Assembly: GCA_910578615.1 (NCBI GenBank)
Contig: CAJTRI010000025.1
Location: 1 to 17,164 of the forward strand
Source: an uncultured Duncaniella sp.
GTDB lineage: Bacteria > Bacteroidota > Bacteroidia > Bacteroidales > Muribaculaceae
Reading direction: 5' to 3'
Length of the DNA stretch: 17,164 nt
Under the pieces are notes generated by a model. The model saw only the letters and a list, made by a program, of their open reading frames with translations. It had not been told where the DNA came from and ran no database searches. This document shows, one piece after another, positions 7,725 to 13,852 of the stretch. The position numbers were made by a program, and so were the translations under genes. How positions within the stretch are numbered: position 1 is the stretch's first letter; every line of letters begins with the position of its first letter.

Positions 7725-9146
7725 TTATTTTGGTAAAAATGTTTTTGTTTCTGTTGAGTTTACAGCCACACGGCGCATCTCGGCCAGCGAGTCTGCACGT
7801 CCTGAGGCACGGAGTTGTACAAGCACATTGCCCAGAGCCGTACATTCACCCGGGCCGGCAACAACTGGAATCCCGGTCTCCTCGGCTATCATCTGCATGA
7901 GATGTCCGTTACGCGATCCTCCGCCTATGACATGCAGACGCTCTATCGAGGCCGGCGAGAACTCTTTAAGAAGTTCGAGCATCTCACCTATGCGATGGGC
8001 GAGACTTCTGTATATGACACGCGTATAGTCAGCCGTAGTATTCGGAACTGCCATTCCGTGGGCAATACAATAATCATTGACGGCCTTGACCATCGACTTG
8101 GGATTGGCAAAGGCAGGGTCATCGGGATTGATAAGCGACTCGCATGTAGAATCCAGACACGATGCAGCCAGAGCGGATATGTCGGCATTCTGAAGCCCGA
8201 GTTCCTCTCTGACACGCTCGAAGATCCAAAGGCCGCAGATGTTTTTAAGGAAGCGTGTGGTTCCGTCAATACCTCCTTCGTTGGTGAAATTAAGCTCATA
8301 GCTGCGGTCGTTTATTATAGCTGACGGAGACTCGATACCGAGTAACGACCATGTTCCGCAGCTCAGGTAGGCATACTTCTCGTCAGGAGTCGGGACACCA
8401 ACCACGGCCGAGGCTGTGTCATGTCCGGCAACTGCCACTACTGGTATATCACCAAGACCTGTTGCTTCCTGAACCTGGGCGCTCAGCGTGCCTATTACGG
8501 CTCCGGGTTGCACCATCGGGCCGAACTTGTCACGTGACAGTCCTATGGCTTTCAGTAGTTCCTCGTCAAGATCTCCCGTCTGCGGATTGAGCATCTCGGC
8601 GGTAGAGGCAACCGTATATTCGGTGACGGCATTGCCCGTCAGCATATATGACAAGGCATCAGGCATCCATAATATCTTGTCGCAAGAGTCGAGTACCTTT
8701 GCGTTGTTGCGACGCAGGGTGTCGAGTTGGAAAAGCGTGTTGAAGTCCATGAACTGTATGCCGGTTCTGGAATATACCTCTTTCTTGGACATCTTCTTGG
8801 CAAACTCATCCACAGCTCCCACGGTATGGTTGTCACGATAGCAGTACGGCAGTCCGGCGATAGTCCCGTCGGAATAGAAATATGCCACGTCACATCCCCA
8901 TGTGTCTATACCTATGCTCGAAAGGGAGGCTTTGAGCGTGTCAAGTTTCGAGGCGGCCTCTTTAAGTCCGCGAAGAATCTCGTCATACAGATAAGGAAGA
9001 TTCCAGAACTGGTGTCCGGCTATTGGAAGCAACGGATGCTTAAAACGGGTCAGCTCTTCCATTTCCACCTTTTCGCCGTCAAATGATGCGAGGATGGTGC
9101 GTCCGCTCGTAGCTCCGAGATCTACGGCAAAATGATAAGTTTTCAT
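7725..9146 (-). CDS. rhaB: L-rhamnulokinase
   Basis: The FGGY-family sugar kinase phosphorylates L-rhamnulose at O1 with ATP. The 473 residues contain the N-terminal phosphate-binding loop DLGATSGR (9-16), GIDTWGCD (79-86), the catalytic-base motif GHDTA (241-245, D243), and CGTWSLLG (263-270) typical of rhamnulokinases; a C-terminal glycine-rich segment (HVIGGGSRNG) forms the nucleotide site. It is first in the operon: the promoter at 9206-9237 lies about 60 bases ahead of ATG 9146. The gene order kinase-isomerase-permease-aldolase equals that known in B. thetaiotaomicron (BT3763-BT3766), where the AraC-type activator RhaR switches it on; no such regulator gene is within this window. Confidence 0.96.
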   Translation of the reverse strand: MKTYHFAVDLGATSGRTILASFDGEKVEMEELTRFKHPLLPIAGHQFWNLPYLYDEILRGLKEAASKLDTLKASLSSIGIDTWGCDVAYFYSDGTIAGLPYCYRDNHTVGAVDEFAKKMSKKEVYSRTGIQFMDFNTLFQLDTLRRNNAKVLDSCDKILWMPDALSYMLTGNAVTEYTVASTAEMLNPQTGDLDEELLKAIGLSRDKFGPMVQPGAVIGTLSAQVQEATGLGDIPVVAVAGHDTASAVVGVPTPDEKYAYLSCGTWSLLGIESPSAIINDRSYELNFTNEGGIDGTTRFLKNICGLWIFERVREELGLQNADISALAASCLDSTCESLINPDDPAFANPKSMVKAVNDYCIAHGMAVPNTTADYTRVIYRSLAHRIGEMLELLKEFSPASIERLHVIGGGSRNGHLMQMIAEETGIPVVAGPGECTALGNVLVQLRASGRADSLAEMRRVAVNSTETKTFLPK

Positions 9147-9173
9147 TGGTAACAGTGATGACTAAATGATATG

Positions 9174-9207
9174 GCAGGGGCTTCCCTGCAGATTTAAGCT
9201 ATCTGCA
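9174..9207. promoter_or_regulatory. Overlapping dyads at the rha transcription start
   Basis: Dyad one is TGCAGAT (9187-9193) with ATCTGCA (9201-9207), seven bases apart, covering the expected start point and touching the -7 box. Dyad two is GCAGGG (9174-9179) with CCCTGC (9184-9189), a 4-base-loop hairpin that would lie in the mRNA leader. They share three bases (9187-9189), so only one can form at a time. An operator or leader structure is possible. Confidence 0.35.
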
Positions 9208-9237
9208 AAGTTACACAATTTTCCCTTTAAGAACAAA
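9206..9237 (-). promoter_or_regulatory. Promoter of the rhaBATD operon
   Basis: On the minus strand, TTTG (9237-9234) is followed after 20 bases by TAACTTTG (9213-9206), an exact fit to the Bacteroidota -33/-7 pattern. Transcription would start near 9201, giving an mRNA leader of about 55 bases before rhaB. Confidence 0.75.
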
Positions 9238-9283
9238 AGAAAATTACAATAAGCCACAAAACGGCCCACGCGGACAGCCTCTG

Positions 9284-10651
9284 TCAGGCGAACAAAGCCC
9301 TGAATGCTTCCTCTACCTTTGCCACCTCGACAATCCTGATAGACATAGATGACACATCTACCCCTTTGAGATTATGGCGCGGAATAAGGATGGTCTCCAT
9401 ACCGAGTTTCTCAGCTTCACGGATGCGCTGCTCCACCCTTCCCACTGGACGTATCTCGCCCGACAGTCCCACTTCTCCGGCCATACATGTACGCGCAGGA
9501 ACAGGCATATCCACATTGGACGAGAGAATTGCGCATATTATGGCGAGGTCAAGTGCCGGATCGCTCACTTTCAACCCTCCCGCGATGTTGAGAAACACAT
9601 CCTTGGCCGCGAGCTTGAAACCAACCCTTTTCTCAAGGACGGCAAGAAGCATGTTCATACGCTTGTAGTCAAACCCGTTTACAGTTCGTTGCGGAGTGCC
9701 GTAAGCCGCTGTCGACACAAGGGCCTGCGCCTCGATAAGAAACGGACGCATGCCCTCCACGGTGACTCCGACCGCAACGCCCGACAACTCCTCGCCGGAA
9801 TGGGACAGAAGCATCTCCGAAGGATTGGAGACCTCGCGGAGTCCGCGCTGGCACATCTCATAAATGCCGAGTTCGGATGTCGACCCGAAACGGTTCTTGA
9901 TGGCACGAAGGAGGCGGTAGAAATGTTGGGAATCACCTTCGAACTGCAACACCGCGTCGACAATATGTTCCAGCACCTTTGGCCCGGCTATACTTCCCTC
10001 TTTTGTTATGTGGCCTATGAGCATCACGGGGACAGAGCTTTCCTTGGCATATTTGAGGAGTTGCGACGCGCACTCCCTGACCTGCGACACACTGCCTGCC
10101 ACCGATTCGAGGTCGTCACTCGCAATGGTCTGGATGGAATCCACCACGACAAGTCCGGGATTCAGGGCCTCTATATGTTCCATGATTGACTGTAATGATG
10201 TCTCACAGACTATGAAAACATTGTCGCTCGGCCGGCCTATACGGTCGGCGCGCATCTTTATCTGTCTGGCACTCTCCTCGCCGGAAACATACAGGATAGT
10301 CCTCGACTTTATGGAGAGTATGTTTTGAAGCACAAGGGTTGACTTGCCTATACCAGGCTCTCCACCTATGAGAATGATACTTCCGGCCACAAGGCCGCCG
10401 CCGAGAACCCTGTTAAGTTCGGCAGACGGCATCCTGATGCGTGCTTCCTCGGATGTCTCTATCTCGGAGACCGGCACAGGCCTGCTTGCCGCATGATGTC
10501 CGGCGGCAGCAATGGTGCGCGTTTTTTTTGCAGGACGGGCTTTTTCCTCCACCATCGTGTTCCATTCGCCGCATGAAGGACAGCGCCCCGCCCATTTTGG
10601 CGACTCGGCCCCGCAGCTGTTGCAGAACCAGACAGTCTTCCCCTCTTTCAT
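9284..10651 (-). CDS. radA: DNA repair protein RadA (Sms)
   Basis: RadA is a RecA-like, DnaB-type helicase that drives branch migration in recombinational repair. The 455-residue protein has all the parts: an N-terminal zinc finger (C10, C13, C24, C27 in WFCNSCGAESPKWAGRCPSCG), the Walker A motif GGEPGIGKST (96-105), Walker B-type VVVDSIQT (168-175), the RadA-specific KNRFG motif (252-256), and a C-terminal Lon-like domain (LDLAIICAILSS region). Length agrees with E. coli (about 460). Its ATG (10651-10649) overlaps the methyltransferase TGA by four bases, so translation is probably coupled. The rha promoter lies within 140 bases of its stop; no convincing terminator was seen there, so read-through into the rha operon is possible. 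Confidence 0.97.
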   Translation of the reverse strand: MKEGKTVWFCNSCGAESPKWAGRCPSCGEWNTMVEEKARPAKKTRTIAAAGHHAASRPVPVSEIETSEEARIRMPSAELNRVLGGGLVAGSIILIGGEPGIGKSTLVLQNILSIKSRTILYVSGEESARQIKMRADRIGRPSDNVFIVCETSLQSIMEHIEALNPGLVVVDSIQTIASDDLESVAGSVSQVRECASQLLKYAKESSVPVMLIGHITKEGSIAGPKVLEHIVDAVLQFEGDSQHFYRLLRAIKNRFGSTSELGIYEMCQRGLREVSNPSEMLLSHSGEELSGVAVGVTVEGMRPFLIEAQALVSTAAYGTPQRTVNGFDYKRMNMLLAVLEKRVGFKLAAKDVFLNIAGGLKVSDPALDLAIICAILSSNVDMPVPARTCMAGEVGLSGEIRPVGRVEQRIREAEKLGMETILIPRHNLKGVDVSSMSIRIVEVAKVEEAFRALFA

Positions 10652-11409
10652 ACCCCCCTGAATTTAGCCAGAGTTATCGCCGTTGCCACAGCCGCGTTCA
10701 ATGACTCGCTTGTAGCCCTCCCATCGGGATAAGAGGGAATTAAAAGCCTGTGGGTGACAAGGCGCTCCACCCCGGCCGAAATGCCGTTTCCCTCATTGCC
10801 TATGACAATGACACCGTTGGTTCCGAGGTCAGAGCTTCCTATGGGATCCCCGTCAAGAAACGTCCCGTAAACCGCAGTGGCTCCCAGACGCGGAAGTGTT
10901 TCAACAAGATCACAGTAATGAACCCTCACTCTCGATATGGCCCCCATGGTGGACTGTATCACCTTGGGACTGAAACAGTCTGCTGTCTCACGAGATGCAA
11001 CCACATCATTTATTCCGAACCAGTCAGCCACCCTGATGATGGTTCCGAGATTGCCGGGATCCTGTATGGTATCAAGCGCAAGCACAAGATTTTCGGCGGC
11101 TGCTTGTTCCGGCAATTCCCGCCGAGGAATGGCATAGACGGCAATGACATCGGGCGGAGTGACGAGTGACGACATCTTCCGCAGGTCGCCACGAGATGTC
11201 TCGACAATCCTTTCTCCATATCTGAAAGCCACATCCTCATGCGCTTCGAGCCATTCAGTCGAGGCATAGAGCGTCTGCAAGTCAAAATGAGACAAAGTGT
11301 CGGTCACACATTTCGAGCCTTCGGCCTTGAAGGCTCCTTCGCGTTTGCGCCATTTACGTTCGTCAAGTCCCGAGACTCTCTTTATCATATTTGCAGTTAC
11401 AGGTATCAT
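10648..11409 (-). CDS. TrmH/SpoU-family RNA 2'-O-methyltransferase
   Basis: A SPOUT-fold enzyme that methylates a ribose in rRNA or tRNA using S-adenosylmethionine. The three knot motifs are clear: LALDTIQDPGNLGTIIRVAD (motif 1), VIVIGNEGNGIS (motif 2) and ATSESLNAAVATAI (motif 3); the N-terminal segment with KREGAFKAEG resembles the substrate-binding domain of RlmB/TrmH relatives. The exact target nucleotide cannot be told from sequence. The ORF is open to ATG 11427, but a -7 box at 11415-11422 lies inside that extension, so I prefer ATG 11409 (253 aa), which also fits the family N-terminus; ATG 11388 would give a normal leader of about 20 bases. radA follows in a four-base overlap. Confidence 0.87.
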   Translation of the reverse strand: MIPVTANMIKRVSGLDERKWRKREGAFKAEGSKCVTDTLSHFDLQTLYASTEWLEAHEDVAFRYGERIVETSRGDLRKMSSLVTPPDVIAVYAIPRRELPEQAAAENLVLALDTIQDPGNLGTIIRVADWFGINDVVASRETADCFSPKVIQSTMGAISRVRVHYCDLVETLPRLGATAVYGTFLDGDPIGSSDLGTNGVIVIGNEGNGISAGVERLVTHRLLIPSYPDGRATSESLNAAVATAITLAKFRGV

Positions 11410-11414
11410 ATCTA

Positions 11415-11447
11415 CAAAATTAATCATTTTCTTCGTACATTTGCAAA
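11415..11447 (-). promoter_or_regulatory. Promoter of the methyltransferase-radA unit
   Basis: On the minus strand, TTTG (11447-11444) precedes TAATTTTG (11422-11415) by 21 bases. The start point would be near 11410, at or next to the chosen ATG, implying a leaderless or almost leaderless mRNA unless ATG 11388 is used. Confidence 0.55.
11436..11443 (+). promoter_or_regulatory. -7 box for the amino-sugar kinase unit
   Basis: TACATTTG matches TAnnTTTG exactly and lies 28 bases before ATG 11471, giving a leader of roughly 20 bases. No clear TTTG was found about 20 bases upstream. The box sits within the spacer of the opposing methyltransferase promoter, so the two promoters overlap back to back. 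Confidence 0.5.
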
Positions 11448-11470
11448 AATTCTCCCTGCAACACTACAAA

Positions 11471-12853
11471 ATGAATATTTCCGAACTTTATACCCTGACT
11501 GTCGGCAATCCGCCCGATACGGTCACCCCGCTTACGCCTGCCGGCTCAAACCGCCGGTATTTCCGGCTCAAAGGCTCCTCTACGCTCATCGGGGTCGAAG
11601 GCACTTCCAAGGCCGAAAACGAATCATTTTTATATCTCGCCAGTCATTTCGGCTCACTCGGCCTGCCTGTCCCGAAAGTAGCGGCCGTCTCACCTGATTC
11701 TATGTCTTATCTGGTGACCGACCTCGGAGACACCCAGCTATTCGAATGCCTTCATGACATAGATCTGCTCGAAAAGACCATGGAGGGACTGGCAAGATTC
11801 CACTACGAAGGTATCACCGGGCTGGATTTCTCCCGCTGCTTCCCGGTCAGTGAGTTTGACGAACGGGCCGTTATGTGGGATCTTAACTATTTCAAATACT
11901 CTTTTCTCAACACTGCCGCCAGCATAACTTATAGCGAACCACGGCTGCAAAACGACTTCGAACGGCTTGCCGCAGACGTGGCAGCGCTAACTCGAGAAAA
12001 AGGCACGTTCATGTACCGGGATTTCCAATCACGCAACGTCATGGTAGCCGACGGGCTACCTTATTTCATTGATTTCCAAGGAGGCCGCAAAGGGCCTGCG
12101 GCATATGACCTTGCATCATTCCTGTATCAGGCACGCGCAAGATTCCCGCAGACCACGCGGGAACACCTTATAGACACGTATATCAAAGCCGCTTCACGAT
12201 ACGAATCGCTGTCACCAACAACTCTCAGACACGAGATACGCCTTATGGCACTCGTGAGATCATTGCAGACACTCGGGGCATACGGGCTGAGAGGACTCAC
12301 GGAACGCAAGCCCCATTTCATAAACAGCATCCCTCCCGCGCTCGCCGCCCTTGGCGCCCTTACAAGCGAACCATTCGAGGAATATCCTTATCTGATGGAG
12401 GTCATCGCAGCTATCACAAAGCCTGTGGTCGCCGAAGAACCGTTTGACGGACTCACTATCCGCGTGACCAGCTTCTCTTTCAAAAAAGGTATTCCCGAAG
12501 ACCCGTCGGGCAACGGCGGAGGATTTGTTTTTGACTGCCGAGCCATGGACAATCCCGGAAGATACGAACCATATCGCCACCTCACAGGTCTTGACCGCCC
12601 GGTGATTAACTTCCTTGAATCCCGTGGCGAGATTACCAAATTCCTTTCATCCTGCCATTCACTCATAGACCGTGCCGTGGCCGACTATATCTCGCGCGGA
12701 TTCACATCGCTTATGGTCTCATATGGCTGCACAGGAGGCCAGCATCGAAGTGTATACTCGGCAGAACATACGGCAATGCACATAAAGGAACTGTATCCTG
12801 ATGTAAGGGTACTGCTCACCCATCGCGAACAATCAATATCCCGCACTCTATGA
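11471..12853 (+). CDS. AmgK-like amino-sugar kinase fused to a RapZ C-terminal domain
   Basis: The 460-residue protein has two parts. Residues about 20-310 form an aminoglycoside-phosphotransferase/choline-kinase fold: the catalytic loop MYRDFQSRNVM (181-191, D184 as base) and the metal-binding IDFQGGRKGPAAYDLASF (200-217). This resembles AmgK, the anomeric kinase making MurNAc/GlcNAc 1-phosphate in Pseudomonas. Residues about 328-455 match the C-terminal domain of RapZ: FVFDCRAMDNPG (352-363), LTGLDRPV (371-378), GCTGGQHRSVY (419-429), then THRE. In E. coli this domain binds glucosamine-6-phosphate. The Walker A kinase half of RapZ is absent. The frame is open to 11297, but the -7 box at 11436 and the family N-terminus support ATG 11471. 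It overlaps the next gene by ATGA. The MurNAc substrate is inferred from the partner. Confidence 0.87.
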   Translation: MNISELYTLTVGNPPDTVTPLTPAGSNRRYFRLKGSSTLIGVEGTSKAENESFLYLASHFGSLGLPVPKVAAVSPDSMSYLVTDLGDTQLFECLHDIDLLEKTMEGLARFHYEGITGLDFSRCFPVSEFDERAVMWDLNYFKYSFLNTAASITYSEPRLQNDFERLAADVAALTREKGTFMYRDFQSRNVMVADGLPYFIDFQGGRKGPAAYDLASFLYQARARFPQTTREHLIDTYIKAASRYESLSPTTLRHEIRLMALVRSLQTLGAYGLRGLTERKPHFINSIPPALAALGALTSEPFEEYPYLMEVIAAITKPVVAEEPFDGLTIRVTSFSFKKGIPEDPSGNGGGFVFDCRAMDNPGRYEPYRHLTGLDRPVINFLESRGEITKFLSSCHSLIDRAVADYISRGFTSLMVSYGCTGGQHRSVYSAEHTAMHIKELYPDVRVLLTHREQSISRTL

Positions 12854-13602
12854 AAGCAATGATATTTGCCGCCGGGCTGGGCACGCGCCTACGTCCGCTC
12901 ACCGACACCGTTCCAAAAGCTCTGATCGAGGTCGGAGGCATCACGATGCTTGAACGAGTGATACGCAAGATTGCCGCCGCAGGAATAAGCGAGATAGCGG
13001 TGAATATACACCATCATGCCGCCAAAGTAAGACATTTCATCGAGACCCATCACATAGAAGGTGTCTCTATCTCTGTATGTGACGAGTCAGAGATGCTTCT
13101 TGACACCGGCGGAGGTGTGGCTGCCGCCGCTCCTCTTCTTGGATATGATGACGATATCCTCCTACACAATGCAGACATCCTGACGGACTTCGACCTTGGT
13201 GAGATGATGACGTCACACACTTCGTCAGGAGCTGACGCCACACTCCTTGCCGACACCCGAAACACATCAAGATATCTCCTGTTTGACCACTCTGGAAAAA
13301 TGACAGGATGGCAAAATACATCAACAGGCGAGGTGCGCAGTCCGTTTGGAGACATTCCCACCGATTCATACCGTCATCTCGCCTTCGGAGGCATACATAT
13401 CATATCTCCGAATACGCTTCGAACAATCGCCTCTTACAGTCAGGCAAATCCTGTATTCTCCATCACTCCGTTCTATACCAACATGTGCGGCACACTCGAC
13501 ATCAGGGCATTCACTCCCTCTGCTCCATATTCATGGTTTGACATCGGACGTCCGGAAACACTTGCAAAAGCCCGTGATATGTTCGCAGACAGCAAGAAAT
13601 AG
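12850..13602 (+). CDS. MurU-like sugar-1-phosphate nucleotidyltransferase
   Basis: The 250-residue protein has the nucleotidyltransferase signature FAAGLGTRLRPLT (6-18), PKALIEVGG (22-30), LDTGGG (84-89), and the metal-binding HNADIL (106-111, D109). It would join a sugar 1-phosphate to UTP (or another NTP) and release pyrophosphate. Pairing with an AmgK-type kinase is the arrangement of AmgK-MurU in pseudomonads, where MurU makes UDP-MurNAc from MurNAc 1-phosphate and so bypasses de novo synthesis. P. putida MurU is slightly shorter (about 223 aa). The start codon overlaps the kinase stop (12850-12853), so the two are translationally coupled. A mannose- or heptose-1-phosphate guanylyltransferase role is the main alternative, as motifs alone do not fix the sugar. 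Confidence 0.85.
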   Translation: MKAMIFAAGLGTRLRPLTDTVPKALIEVGGITMLERVIRKIAAAGISEIAVNIHHHAAKVRHFIETHHIEGVSISVCDESEMLLDTGGGVAAAAPLLGYDDDILLHNADILTDFDLGEMMTSHTSSGADATLLADTRNTSRYLLFDHSGKMTGWQNTSTGEVRSPFGDIPTDSYRHLAFGGIHIISPNTLRTIASYSQANPVFSITPFYTNMCGTLDIRAFTPSAPYSWFDIGRPETLAKARDMFADSKK

Positions 13603-13709
13603 ACAACGATTCTCCATTCAAAATATTTTTCCTTGAAAGGATAAGAAACAACTTTAAGCCCCTCCGATGGTTAAATCATGTTAACGACACGATATTTTTT
13701 AGAATATTT

Positions 13710-13740
13710 TTTGGAGATTGACACATTCTGCTTAACTTTG
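13710..13740 (+). promoter_or_regulatory. Consensus promoter of the short RNA / leader
   Basis: TTTG (13710-13713), 19 bases, then TAACTTTG (13733-13740): the best Bacteroidota promoter in the window. Upstream is an AT-rich stretch with two copies of ATATTTTTT (13692-13712 region) that could act as an UP-like element, and a small dyad GTTAA/TTAAC (13670-13685). Expected start about 13745-13747. Confidence 0.78.
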
Positions 13741-13752
13741 CATCAGTTTTTC

Positions 13753-13773
13753 ATGGTATTAGATTTAAGGTAA
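13753..13773 (+). CDS. Six-codon leader mini-ORF (MVLDLR)
   Basis: ATG GTA TTA GAT TTA AGG TAA encodes MVLDLR. The start is about 7 bases after the predicted transcription start and the stop ends 4 bases before the terminator stem. Both leucines are TTA and arginine is AGG, codons that seem uncommon in the neighbouring genes. A ribosome at the stop would cover the 5' arm of the hairpin. Translation is not proven. Confidence 0.35.
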   Translation: MVLDLR

Positions 13774-13777
13774 GAAG

Positions 13778-13809
13778 ATTATTCGTCGTGACGACGGATA
13801 ATTTTTTTT
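13778..13809 (+). terminator. Strong intrinsic terminator of the short RNA
   Basis: ATTATTCGTCG (13778-13788), loop TGA, CGACGGATAAT (13792-13802): an 11-bp stem with one G-U pair, followed by eight Ts (13802-13809). The A-rich bases just before the stem can also pair with the T-run. Confidence 0.85.
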
Positions 13810-13839
13810 CGCCCTTGGCCGAAATTGAGAAATAAGCCG

Positions 13840-13847
13840 TATCTTTG
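13840..13847 (+). promoter_or_regulatory. -7 box adjoining the porin start codon
   Basis: TATCTTTG, an exact consensus -7 box, ends five bases before ATG 13853. A TTG at 13815-13817 is 22 bases upstream, slightly far. If used, transcription would begin almost at the ATG (leaderless mRNA). Confidence 0.5.
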
Positions 13848-13852
13848 CACCC

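Larger units (their letters stand above)
13746..13809 (+). ncRNA. Predicted short RNA (about 64 nt) or attenuator leader
   Basis: A perfect promoter (13710-13740) and a strong intrinsic terminator (13778-13809) are only about 40 bases apart and enclose no conventional gene. The expected transcript is about 64 bases: an unpaired 5' half containing a six-codon mini-ORF, then the terminator hairpin and U-tract. It is either a stand-alone small RNA or the terminated leader of the porin gene 44 bases downstream. The 5' text around the mini-ORF looks familiar to me from other Bacteroidales intergenic regions, but I could not verify this. Ends are estimates. Confidence 0.6.

Noticed and set aside
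7815..8324. 169-codon plus-strand ORF
   Set aside because: Antisense to rhaB, with no recognisable motifs.
9270..9290. GACAG-CCT-CTGTC hairpin at the radA stop codon
   Set aside because: Only five pairs, no T-run; too weak to call a terminator.
9374..10189. 271-codon plus-strand ORF
   Set aside because: Lies wholly antisense to radA, whose motifs are complete; its composition is that of a shadow frame.
11297..11470. 58-residue N-terminal extension of the amino-sugar kinase
   Set aside because: Antisense to the methyltransferase start and both promoters; the real family N-terminus and a -7 box point to ATG 11471.
13630..13644. CCTT/AAGG inverted repeat after the MurU-like gene as terminator
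   Set aside because: The loop is too small for the full pairing and no T-run follows.
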